Assembly (NCBI GenBank): GCA_902493855.1
Contig: CABUQV010000016.1
Coordinates: 1 to 48,739 of the forward strand
Origin: an uncultured Collinsella sp.
Lineage (GTDB): Bacteria > Actinomycetota > Coriobacteriia > Coriobacteriales > Coriobacteriaceae
DNA length: 48,739 nucleotides
Direction of reading: 5' to 3'
The translations under genes were made by a program, and so were the position numbers. Below are positions 40,347 through 47,428 of the stretch, one piece after another (the first letter of the stretch is position 1; every line of letters begins with the position of its first letter). The notes under the pieces are model-generated. The model was not told the DNA's origin. It saw only the letters and a list, made by a program, of their open reading frames with translations, and did no database searches.

Positions 40347-41954
40347 TTAGTGGCGGAAATGCCTGGCGCCGGTAAAGACCATCGCAATACCATGCTCGTT
40401 GCAAGCCTGGATGCTCTCGTCGTCGCGCTTGGAGCCGCCGGGCTGGATGATGCAGGTCACGCCGTGTGCAGCAAGCACGTCGACGTTGTCGCGGAACGGG
40501 AAGAACGCGTCGCTTGCACAGGCAAAGCCGCCCTTCTCCACGCCCTCGCGCTCGCAGAAGTCCTCGGCGCGCTCGCAGGCAAGCAGCGCAGAGTCAACGC
40601 GGTTAGGCTGACCCGGGCCCATGCCAATGCCGGCCTTGCCCTTGGAAACCAGGATGGCGTTGGACTTAACGCCCTTGCAGACCTTCCAGGCAAACTCGAG
40701 CTCGGCCATCTCGGCGTCGGTGGGCTTGCGGTCGGTGGGGAACGTAAAGGTCGCGGGATCCTCGGTCACGTGGTCGACTTCCTGCACCAGCATGCCGCCG
40801 TCGATGGAGCGCAGCTCCACCTGGGCGCCGTGGTCCACGCCGCCGGTGGCCAGCACGCGCAGGTTGGGGCGCTTGGCCATGCGCTCGAGCGCCTCGGCAG
40901 TGTAGCTCGGGGCGATGATAACCTCGACGAACTGCTTGTTCTGATCGGCAAAGTGCTCAACCAGCTCATAGGGAACCTCGCGGTTGCAGGCGATGATACC
41001 GCCAAAGGCACTCTTGGGATCGCAGGCAAAAGCGCGGTCGTAGGCAGCCGTGATGTCCTCGGCAACGGCGGAACCGCAGGGGTTCTGGTGCTTGAGGATC
41101 ACGCAGGCAGGCTCATCGAACTCGCGGACCAGGTTCCAAGCGGCGTCGGCATCCAGATAGTTGTTGTAGCTGAGCGGCTTGCCCTGGATCTGCTCGGAGC
41201 CCACGAGCGGGAACTGCGAGCTCGCGGTGTTCTCGCAACCCTCGGCAAAGCGATAGACCGTGGCCTTCTGCTGCGGGTTCTCGCCATAGCGCAGGTCGTC
41301 GACCTTCTCCAGCGAGATCTCGAGCTTGGCAGAGGTGTCCGCCACGTCGCTTGCCTGGGCGGCAAGCCAACGGGAGATAGCCGTGTCGTAGGCGGCGGTG
41401 GTCTGGTAGACCTTCACCTGCAGGCGACGACGGGTGGAAAGCGTGGTGCAGCCACCGGTCTCGTGCATCTCGGCCAGGACGGCATCATAGTCGGCCGGGT
41501 CGGAAATGACGGTAACGCTCGTGGCGTTCTTGGCGGCAGAACGCAGCATGGAGGGGCCACCGATGTCGATGTGCTCGATGGCGTCCGCGAAGGTGACCTC
41601 GGGGTTGGCAACGGTCTTCTCGAACTCGTACAGGTTGACGACGACCAAGTCGATCAGCTTAATGCCGTGCTGAGCGGCCTCCTGCATGTGCTGCTCGGAA
41701 TCGCGACGGGCCAGCAGCGCGCCGTGAACCTTGGGGTGCAGGGTCTTAACGCGGCCGTCCATCATCTCGGGATAGCCCGTGAACTCCTCGATGGGGGTTA
41801 CGGGAACGCCCGCGTCCTCGATGGCACGAGCCGTGCCGCCCGTAGAGATGATCTCGACGCCAAAGTCATCGACCAGCGTCCGTGCGAAATCGACGACGCC
41901 CGTCTTATCGGTAACCGAGATCAACGCGCGTGCGATCTTCACATCAGATCCCAT
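40347..41954 (-). CDS. purH: Bifunctional AICAR formyltransferase / IMP cyclohydrolase
   Basis: A 535-aa enzyme for the last two steps of IMP synthesis. The N-terminal IMP cyclohydrolase (MGS-like) domain begins KIARALISVTDKTGVVDFA with STGGTARAIEDAGV and TLHPKVHGALLARR. The C-terminal AICAR transformylase domain has the catalytic region VILKHQNPCGSAVAEDI, FGGIIACNREV and PFRDNVDVLAAHGV. It has full family length. AGGAGG lies 6 nt before the ATG. It is monocistronic, ending in a strong terminator. A 22-bp inverted repeat (42031-42052) upstream may regulate it. Confidence 0.95.
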   Translation of the reverse strand: MGSDVKIARALISVTDKTGVVDFARTLVDDFGVEIISTGGTARAIEDAGVPVTPIEEFTGYPEMMDGRVKTLHPKVHGALLARRDSEQHMQEAAQHGIKLIDLVVVNLYEFEKTVANPEVTFADAIEHIDIGGPSMLRSAAKNATSVTVISDPADYDAVLAEMHETGGCTTLSTRRRLQVKVYQTTAAYDTAISRWLAAQASDVADTSAKLEISLEKVDDLRYGENPQQKATVYRFAEGCENTASSQFPLVGSEQIQGKPLSYNNYLDADAAWNLVREFDEPACVILKHQNPCGSAVAEDITAAYDRAFACDPKSAFGGIIACNREVPYELVEHFADQNKQFVEVIIAPSYTAEALERMAKRPNLRVLATGGVDHGAQVELRSIDGGMLVQEVDHVTEDPATFTFPTDRKPTDAEMAELEFAWKVCKGVKSNAILVSKGKAGIGMGPGQPNRVDSALLACERAEDFCEREGVEKGGFACASDAFFPFRDNVDVLAAHGVTCIIQPGGSKRDDESIQACNEHGIAMVFTGARHFRH

Positions 41955-42030
41955 GCAGTCCTCCTGTCTGGTACGCCGCCGTGCTCTGTGAGTCGGTGAT
42001 ACGTCGATCTGCAGCGCTCGCGCAGCGGCA

Positions 42031-42052
42031 TTGAAAATACTGATTCAATGTA
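42031..42052. promoter_or_regulatory. Inverted repeat upstream of purH
   Basis: CATTGAA and TTCAATG are perfect 7-bp arms 8 nt apart, in an AT-rich patch 77 nt before the purH start. It could be an operator. The rest of 41955-42231 holds no gene. Confidence 0.45.
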
Positions 42053-42231
42053 GCGCATCGAGCGCATCGATGCACCCCGCAACGGGCGCATGTGCAGAAA
42101 AAGTTTGCGAGCGGAGGGGATGGGCACGGCACCGGGCACGGTGAGTTCATGGAACACAGGGGCACCATAATTTGATGCCAATGGCGTGGTAGAACTGTGC
42201 TCGATATGCATCCGCAAAAGAAAGAGGCACC

Positions 42232-42873
42232 ATGGTCTCGCGGGTTCTCTACCGACCGTTTGATACCGAAGACTTCGACGCCATCGCGCTGATTCTGCAG
42301 CAGCTTTGGCATAACAATTCGGATAACGATGAGTACAACCGCCTTGAGGCCGCATGCGACCTCGCCTATTGCCTTTCGTCATCGACGTTTTCGCAGGTTG
42401 CGGTGATTGACGGCGAGGCGCGCGGCATTGCACTTGCACGCGCAGGACAGAACTCCGGCGTCACTATCAACGAGCATTGGATGGATACCGAACGCGCGCT
42501 GCTATCGCAGATGCGTGAGCTGGAGCCTGATGCCTGCGCCGAGTATCTCTCGTTTGTGCGCGCAACCATCCGAACCAACAACCGCCTGCTCGAGAGCAGC
42601 CCGTTGCCGCACGACAACGAGGTCACGCTGCTTGCCGTGGATCGCGATGTCCATGGCCTGGGCGTTGGCACGGTTCTGCTCGATGCCGCGGTCTCGCACC
42701 TGTCCTCGCTTGGAGCGACGAGGGCGCACCTGTACACCGACTCCAACTGCTCGTGGAAGTTCTACGAGCTGCACGGCTTTAAGCGCACGGCCACGCACCG
42801 CGCCAACCGCGAAGAGCGCCGTCACGACATGCCGCGCGAAAGCTTCCTCTACGAACTCGACCTAACAGCCTAA
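42232..42873 (+). CDS. GNAT-family N-acetyltransferase
   Basis: A 213-aa GNAT protein. It begins VSRVLYRPFDTEDFDAIALILQQLW. The acetyl-CoA motif A is EVTLLAVDRDVHGLGVGTVLLDAAV, in which HGLGVG stands for the usual Q/RxxGxG/A. Motif B is HLYTDSNCSWKFYELHGFKRTA, with the conserved FYExxGF. The acetylated substrate is unknown. The ATG is preceded by AAAGAAAGAGG. It is divergent from purH. Two 29-bp repeats and a terminator follow the stop. Confidence 0.85.
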   Translation: MVSRVLYRPFDTEDFDAIALILQQLWHNNSDNDEYNRLEAACDLAYCLSSSTFSQVAVIDGEARGIALARAGQNSGVTINEHWMDTERALLSQMRELEPDACAEYLSFVRATIRTNNRLLESSPLPHDNEVTLLAVDRDVHGLGVGTVLLDAAVSHLSSLGATRAHLYTDSNCSWKFYELHGFKRTATHRANREERRHDMPRESFLYELDLTA

Positions 42874-42889
42874 ACCTGGCAGCCATACC

Positions 42890-42918
42890 TAGTCATTTAG
42901 GAACGTTCCCAGTGACTA
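42890..42918 (-). repeat. 29-bp palindromic repeat, copy 4
   Basis: On the minus strand it reads TAGTCACTGGGA-ACGTTCCTAA-ATGACTA. The arms TAGTCA / TGACTA pair. The interior also holds GGAACGTTCC, itself a perfect palindrome. It starts 16 nt after the GNAT stop codon. Confidence 0.75.
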
Positions 42919-42945
42919 GTCGTTGGGGACGGCCTTCGTAGGTAG
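42917..42945 (+). repeat. 29-bp palindromic repeat, copy 5 (decayed, inverted)
   Basis: It overlaps copy 4 by two bases in opposite orientation: TAGTCGTTGGGGACGG, then CCTTCGTAGG. The first half matches the family well; the closing arm has decayed. The overlapping inverted arrangement is the same as for copies 1 and 2. Confidence 0.55.
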
Positions 42946-42950
42946 CGCAT

Positions 42951-42997
42951 AAAAAGGGGATGGGCTTCCCCGACGGCTGTCGAGAAAAGCCCATCCC
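42951..42997 (-). terminator. Rho-independent terminator after the DUF2207 gene
   Basis: On the minus strand GGGATGGGCTT pairs with AAGCCCATCCC around an inner CGAC/GTCG stem, followed after one C by TTTTT. It can also stop transcription arriving from the GNAT gene. Confidence 0.88.
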
Positions 42998-43011
42998 ATG
43001 ATTTACGACCG

Positions 43012-44955
43012 TTAGAACGTTCCGCCGCCGCCTCCGCCGACGCCGCCGCCTCCGCCGCCCGAGAAGCCGCCGCCACCGCCGCCGCTCGAGCTATCGGAAC
43101 TCGAAGCCAGCTCACGGATGCTCTCGTGATACACGTCATCGAACGAATCGAGCGGGGACTGGTTTCCGTAATGATGGTAGTACCACCAGTAGCAGGGATA
43201 ATTGTCGTAGAAACCGTCGGCCTCGCGCACCTCAGGAGGAACAGCCTCGGCCAGCTGTCGCAGCACTTCCTTGGAAACACCCAGTGCCACGCCCATCACC
43301 AGCAGCTTGTTCCACAGCACCAGATCGCCGGGGACGGCTTCCTTTAGACGCGTGAAGTCCTCGAGCCAATGCTTAAGTGCCTTGCAGCGAGCCGCCACCT
43401 CGGCGCCCTCCGGCGTAAAGCGGCGGAACGTAAGGCCCACACCGATACCCACCAGCACAATCGGCACCGAGATAACCGCGGCGGTAATGTTCGCCTGTGC
43501 GCCATCGGTAAAGAAGATGGATCCCACGGGAACAAAGGCAATCAGGATACCAAGAACCAGGCAAAACACCATTGCAACAATGCCGTCCGAGGCAACGTAC
43601 TCGCTATCGGCCAGCTTGCCCTTAACGGTGTTCTGATAGTCCTCGAGCTTGTCGCCCACGGGTGTAGCGTGCTGCTTGACGTAGTGCTGCAGCTCGTCAA
43701 ACGTGCGCGAGCGATCGCCGTTCTCGTCAGGCTTAGCACCGGCAAAGAAGACCTTGAGCACCATGTGGTCAATGCCCTTGGCCGACTTCCAGCCCGCATC
43801 ACTCACCGTCACGCGATACGTCTGCTCTTCTTTTTCACGCCCCAACAGACCCTTCTTGGCCTTGGTCACGGTCGCCTGCTCCAGCTTGATCACACGGTCG
43901 TCAGTAAGCTTCATGAGCGTGGCGATATATGCCTGATCGGGCACCTCGTTCCAGCTCATGAGGGACGAAAGCACGGCGGGATGGTCGGCCGAAGGCACAT
44001 CGCGGAAATATTCGTCCTGGAAAAGCGGCTTGGGCTTGCGCTTACGCAGCTTGAGCATAACGATTGTGCCGGTAAAGGCCACCGCCGCAACAACACTTAG
44101 CACGGCAAGTGCATTGGCAATCATGCGAGCGTGAGCGCGGCGGGCGTTAGCTTCGTCGGCCCATTCCTTCTCTTCGCTCAGAATCGTTGACATGCGCTCT
44201 TCGCCCGAAGCGGCAAGCTGCGGCACCCAGTCGCTAGGGAAGGCGATGCGTGCCTCGGCGAATTCGCCCTGATGCACGCAGGGAATGGTATAGGTGACCA
44301 TGGGCTCGTCCTCATCGAGCGACACGTCGCCCGTCAGCGGACCGTGGCCCCATGCGCGGAAGTTATCGCCTTTGACGGCCGCCGTCCCGGCAGCGGCATT
44401 TGCGAAGCGCACTTCCATCTCGACGTCATCGGAATCCGCGGACCAGCCGTCGCCGACGAATTTCCAGTAAAGCTCGGCGGTATCGGCCCAGTTCATGACC
44501 GCACCGGTCATGGTATAGCTCACGTAATAGGTCGCGCTGTCGCCGCTCTCGTGGGGGCTGAACACCTTAATCCTTACGCCGTCACCGGCCTGCTCGACCG
44601 TGTAGACGCCAGAATCGCCCTTGTTCGCGCTATCGACTTTGTTAAACGCGGTGTCCTCTTCCTCGACACTCAGCACGTCAACGCCCGCCGTGCCGCCCTG
44701 CTGGTTGGTGCCCGTATTGATCTCCCAAAACACGCCGTTGATGTCGTCATCGAAATCAAACTGGCGCCCCTCGACAACGGTCAGCGATCCATCGGCCTCG
44801 ACCGTGGCACTGATGTAGGTTTGGGTCATGGAATACCCGTCGGCACGTGCAACGGCGGGTAGCAGCAGCAGCGCGCACGCGACGAGCGCGCAAATGGAAG
44901 CAAATCGCGCAAACGGGCAGCGCTGCCGACAGGTCTTGGCAACGGGGGCGTTCAT
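43012..44955 (-). CDS. DUF2207 membrane protein with a glycine-rich C-terminus
   Basis: A 647-aa protein. It has an N-terminal signal peptide (FASICALVACALLLLPAVARADG), then a large extracytoplasmic beta-rich DUF2207 domain (SMTQTYISATVEADGSLTVVE through the tryptophan-rich PSDWVPQL). A transmembrane helix follows (IANALAVLSVVAAVAFTGTIVML), then a cytoplasmic domain (DRVIKLEQATVTKAKKGLLG), two further helices around AMVFCLVLGILIAFVPVGSIFF and ITAAVISVPIVLVGIGVGLTF, and a C-terminal cytoplasmic domain. It ends in a run of Gly/Ser with Phe (GGGGGGFSGGGGGG), as is common for this family. Function unknown. AAGGA lies 8 nt before the ATG at 44955. Confidence 0.85.
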   Translation of the reverse strand: MNAPVAKTCRQRCPFARFASICALVACALLLLPAVARADGYSMTQTYISATVEADGSLTVVEGRQFDFDDDINGVFWEINTGTNQQGGTAGVDVLSVEEEDTAFNKVDSANKGDSGVYTVEQAGDGVRIKVFSPHESGDSATYYVSYTMTGAVMNWADTAELYWKFVGDGWSADSDDVEMEVRFANAAAGTAAVKGDNFRAWGHGPLTGDVSLDEDEPMVTYTIPCVHQGEFAEARIAFPSDWVPQLAASGEERMSTILSEEKEWADEANARRAHARMIANALAVLSVVAAVAFTGTIVMLKLRKRKPKPLFQDEYFRDVPSADHPAVLSSLMSWNEVPDQAYIATLMKLTDDRVIKLEQATVTKAKKGLLGREKEEQTYRVTVSDAGWKSAKGIDHMVLKVFFAGAKPDENGDRSRTFDELQHYVKQHATPVGDKLEDYQNTVKGKLADSEYVASDGIVAMVFCLVLGILIAFVPVGSIFFTDGAQANITAAVISVPIVLVGIGVGLTFRRFTPEGAEVAARCKALKHWLEDFTRLKEAVPGDLVLWNKLLVMGVALGVSKEVLRQLAEAVPPEVREADGFYDNYPCYWWYYHHYGNQSPLDSFDDVYHESIRELASSSDSSSGGGGGGFSGGGGGGVGGGGGGTF

Positions 44956-45067
44956 AGGCACATCCTTTGTCTGTGATACCAGTAGCGTCATTGTCCCACG
45001 TTTGCGGGTTCATGTGACGAACATCTAGGTCAGCGGAGTATCAAACGGGACGAAAGTCACGCCCGCG

Positions 45068-45100
45068 GCCGGCACCTGGGGACGTTCCTTATCTGCCGGC
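45068..45100 (+). repeat. Palindromic repeat with exchanged arms
   Basis: Arms GCCGGCA (45068-45074) and TGCCGGC (45094-45100) enclose CCTGGGGACGTTCCTTATC. The interior GGGGACGTTCCTTA matches the core of the TAGTCA...TGACTA repeats, while the arms are completely different yet still pair. A second, weaker unit (TGCC...CTGGGACACTCCTT...GGCA, 45094-45121) overlaps it. Confidence 0.65.
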
Positions 45101-45115
45101 AATCTGGGACACTCC

Positions 45116-45330
45116 TTGGCATAGCCCGCTCCGGCAATAGATACCACTTCATAGCTCCGTCACAGGTGTAGCGGCTTTGTGTGGGCGCGGCGTGAGCCGA
45201 TTAAGCCGGCGAGCGAGGGGCATAAAGCAGTTGAGCGAAAACGGTTTGCCCCTTTGCCGTTCGCTTGAGGATCATGTCCCCCTTTTCCGCGGAAACCCCG
45301 GCAGTTGCGAAGAGCTGCCGGGGTTTCTGT
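45116..45330 (+). ncRNA. Candidate small RNA of about 180 nt
   Basis: TTGGCA (45116-45121), a 16-nt spacer and TAGATA (45138-45143) could form a promoter. Downstream are a stem-loop built on AGCGAA / TTCGCT (about 45234-45282) and a terminator hairpin AACCCCGGCA / TGCCGGGGTT (near 45295-45326) followed by TTCTGTCGTTT. A terminator inside a divergent gene pair belongs to neither flanking gene, which is the main argument. I recognise no known RNA family. Confidence 0.3.
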
Positions 45331-45451
45331 CGTTTGAGGGGTTGGGCTGGCGGGTGGCGATCGAGCTGTCGAGCCGGTGGTCCGGCACGCGCAACGCGCG
45401 GCCTCGGCAACTTGCAGGCCACGGCAGCGTCTCCCCCACCGCACCCCGCGC

Positions 45452-45457
45452 TATACT
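45452..45457 (+). promoter_or_regulatory. -10 element of gluQ, implying a leaderless mRNA
   Basis: TATACT ends 7 nt before the ATG at 45465. There is no Shine-Dalgarno sequence between, so transcription would start at or next to the start codon. No clear -35 is visible. Confidence 0.55.
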
Positions 45458-45464
45458 CGTCCGC

Positions 45465-46466
45465 ATGGATATCAACGCACGCAACATAGCAACACACGCC
45501 GCGGACGTACCAGCAACGGCAGCGCCCACCCCCGTCGTGGGCCGCTTTGCCCCGTCGCCCTCGGGCCGCATGCACCTGGGCAACGTGTTCAGCTGCCTGT
45601 GCGCGTGGCTTTCGGCCCGCAGCCAGGGCGGCAGCATCGTGCTGCGCATCGAGGACCTGGACGATCGCTGCAAGCGCCCGGAACTTGCCGCTCAACTGAT
45701 TGACGATCTGACCTGGCTGGGGCTTGAGTGGGACGAAGGCCCCTACTACCAGCACGATCGCCTGGACTTGTACGAGGATGCCTTGCACCAGCTACAAGAC
45801 GCCGGCCTCACCTATCCCTGCTTTTGCACGCGCGCCGAACTCCACACCGCGAGCGCGCCGCACGCGAGCGACGGCACGCCCATCTACCGCGGCGCCTGCC
45901 GAGGCCTTTCTGCCGAGGAGGTTGCCCGCCGCAGCATCCTGCGCGCTCCGGCCACGCGCCTGCGTGTGCCCGACGTCGACGACCTCGCCGGCGACGTAAT
46001 CGAATTCGTGGACCGCACGTACGGAGCCCAATGCGAGGCACTCGCCACCGAGTGCGGCGACTTTTTGGTGCGCCGCAGCGACGGCGTTTTTGCCTACCAG
46101 CTAGCCGTGGTGGTCGACGACGCTGCCATGGGCGTCACCGAGGTCGTACGCGGATGCGACCTGCTTGGTTCCACGCCACGCCAGATCTATCTGCAACATC
46201 TGCTGGGACTGCCCACACCGCGCTACGCGCACATTCCGCTGCTCATGTCACCGGACGGCCGCCGCCTTTCCAAGCGCGACCGCGATCTGGACCTGGGCGA
46301 GCTACGCGCCCACTTTGGCGCGCCCGAAGCACTGCTGGGCTGGCTCGCCGGACAAACGGGCATCGCGCCGGACACCACGCCGCGCTCTGCCGAGCAGCTG
46401 GTCGAGCACTTTAGCTGGGACGTCATCCGCGCGCATCGGGAGAACATCACTGTAACGGCTGAGTAG
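45465..46466 (+). CDS. gluQ: Glutamyl-queuosine tRNA(Asp) synthetase
   Basis: A 333-aa truncated glutamyl-tRNA synthetase paralogue that attaches glutamate to queuosine-34 of tRNA(Asp). The class I HIGH-like motif is GRFAPSPSGRMHLGN, followed by LRIEDLDDR. The zinc site is CFCTRAEL with a downstream YRGAC, the pattern that marks this family. KMSKS is replaced by RRLSKRDRDLDL. The anticodon-binding domain is absent, as expected. The N-terminal ~20 residues (MDINARNIATHAADVPATA) are an extension. ATG 45465 is chosen for its adjacency to TATACT and for homology. The open frame continues upstream without support. Confidence 0.92.
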   Translation: MDINARNIATHAADVPATAAPTPVVGRFAPSPSGRMHLGNVFSCLCAWLSARSQGGSIVLRIEDLDDRCKRPELAAQLIDDLTWLGLEWDEGPYYQHDRLDLYEDALHQLQDAGLTYPCFCTRAELHTASAPHASDGTPIYRGACRGLSAEEVARRSILRAPATRLRVPDVDDLAGDVIEFVDRTYGAQCEALATECGDFLVRRSDGVFAYQLAVVVDDAAMGVTEVVRGCDLLGSTPRQIYLQHLLGLPTPRYAHIPLLMSPDGRRLSKRDRDLDLGELRAHFGAPEALLGWLAGQTGIAPDTTPRSAEQLVEHFSWDVIRAHRENITVTAE

Positions 46467-46519
46467 CCAAATACGCCCCGCCCCCTCGTCCCCCTTCAAC
46501 GAGGACATAATTCTGTGTC

Positions 46520-46548
46520 TTGTTATGTACGGAATAATTCCGTACAAT
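46520..46548 (+). promoter_or_regulatory. Promoter and operator of the toxin-antitoxin operon
   Basis: TTGTTA (46520-46525), 17-nt spacer, TACAAT (46543-46548). A 21-bp near-perfect palindrome, TGTACGGAAT-A-ATTCCGTACA (46526-46546), fills the spacer and enters the -10. An antitoxin bound there would block RNA polymerase, as expected for an autoregulated module. AAAGGAGG (46554-46561) follows almost at the transcript start. Confidence 0.75.
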
Positions 46549-46569
46549 TATGCAAAGGAGGTTTTTGCC

Positions 46570-46836
46570 ATGCCAACGATTGAGAAACAACGCCGTATGG
46601 ATCTAAGGTTGACCGAACGTCAACGCCTTACTTACGAGCGCGCCGCGGCCTTACGTGGCCAAACTCTCACCCAATGGGCCACAGCTCACCTTGACGAGAG
46701 CTCCGCACGTGATATCGCCGAGGCGTCAACAACCTATCTTTCTCCTGATGGTTTCGATGCATTTTGCGAAATGCTCGATTCCCCCATGCCCCAAGCCGCA
46801 AAAGCGCTGCTTGACCGTAAAGCGGTTTGGGAATGA
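46570..46836 (+). CDS. DUF1778 ribbon-helix-helix antitoxin (TacA-like)
   Basis: An 88-aa antitoxin. The DUF1778 signature is RMDLRLTERQRLTYERAAALRGQTLTQW: an N-terminal beta strand for DNA binding, then two helices. The C-terminal ~40 residues (LSPDGFDAFCEMLDSPMPQAAKALL) should wrap the toxin. AAAGGAGG is 8 nt before the ATG at 46570; an upstream in-frame ATG at 46525 lies inside the operator. The stop overlaps the toxin start (ATGA), a classic coupled arrangement. Codon use looks less GC-biased than that of its neighbours, hinting at transfer. Confidence 0.9.
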   Translation: MPTIEKQRRMDLRLTERQRLTYERAAALRGQTLTQWATAHLDESSARDIAEASTTYLSPDGFDAFCEMLDSPMPQAAKALLDRKAVWE

Positions 46837-47306
46837 GCACATTTACCAAGCCCGTTCAACTCCCCGTTGGCCAAGGCATCGAGGCTTTCCACTGCGGAAA
46901 TACTCTTGTAGACGGATGGGCTAAAAACAGATCAGCCTCGGCGCGAAGAAGAGGATCAGCAGTTATATACGCATCGTATTGCGACGGCGCAGTCGCTGGG
47001 TTTTATACGTTGTGCACGCACTCCGTGGCTCGCGAAAATGTTGATGGAGGATGGTTCGTGCGAAACTCCCCCTCCCAAGTCCCCACAGTGCTGCTTGGAA
47101 TGATGGGGGTCGATGAGAAGTTCAAGGGGCTTGGTCTTGGAGCTTCACTGCTCAAAGATGCCATCGAGAACGCCTTGAAAATATCTGCCCTAGCAGGAGC
47201 GCGAGCATTGGTTGTCGATCCAGTAGATGATGAGGCGGCAGCATTCTATGAACATTTTGGCTTCGCCACCCTACCCGGCACCAACCGAATGGCGCTGAAA
47301 CTCTAG
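46833..47306 (+). CDS. GNAT toxin (TacT-like, acetylates aminoacyl-tRNA)
   Basis: A 157-aa GNAT-fold toxin. In characterised TacT/AtaT relatives it acetylates the amino group of charged tRNA and stops translation. Acetyl-CoA motif: VDEKFKGLGLGASLLKDAI. The catalytic-region tyrosine is in AAAFYEHFGFATLP. The opening FHCGNTLVDGWAKNRSA matches the family pattern (F-x-C/S-G...L..Wl...A). The start overlaps the antitoxin stop. Antitoxin-first order and operator placement support a type II module. Confidence 0.9.
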   Translation: MSTFTKPVQLPVGQGIEAFHCGNTLVDGWAKNRSASARRRGSAVIYASYCDGAVAGFYTLCTHSVARENVDGGWFVRNSPSQVPTVLLGMMGVDEKFKGLGLGASLLKDAIENALKISALAGARALVVDPVDDEAAAFYEHFGFATLPGTNRMALKL

Positions 47307-47338
47307 ATCGTCGGGCGACATCTCCTCCAGCTCCCAGC

Positions 47339-47401
47339 ATGCCTTAAGTTACCCTACAGATATTGATTACTACTGAAATGTAGGGTAACTACCCAAGGCA
47401 T
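47339..47401. repeat. Two-tier inverted repeat between convergent genes
   Basis: Inner arms AGTTACCCTACA (47347-47358) and TGTAGGGTAACT (47379-47390) are perfect 12-bp complements around a 20-nt AT-rich loop. Outer arms ATGCCTT (47339-47345) and AAGGCAT (47395-47401) also pair. There is no T-run. It lies between the toxin stop and the metallophosphoesterase stop. It could be a bidirectional termination aid or the edge of the transferred module. Confidence 0.6.
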
Positions 47402-47428
47402 CGTATGAAGCGCTCGCTATGCCCGCCC

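Larger units (their letters stand above)
44956..45464. other. Divergent region between the DUF2207 gene and gluQ
   Basis: About 500 nt without a supported protein gene. It contains a repeat pair (45068-45121), a possible promoter and terminator framing a ~180-nt candidate RNA (45116-45330), and the gluQ promoter. Short open frames here show no ribosome site with convincing coding content. Confidence 0.5.

Noticed and set aside
15223..42945. Repeats considered as a CRISPR array
   Set aside because: Units are dispersed over 30 kb or overlap in pairs; there are no regular spacers and no cas genes.
45160..45444. Minus-strand open frame of 94 codons in the divergent region before gluQ
   Set aside because: No ribosome site, a sequence crossing a terminator hairpin, and Arg/Pro-rich composition argue against a protein.
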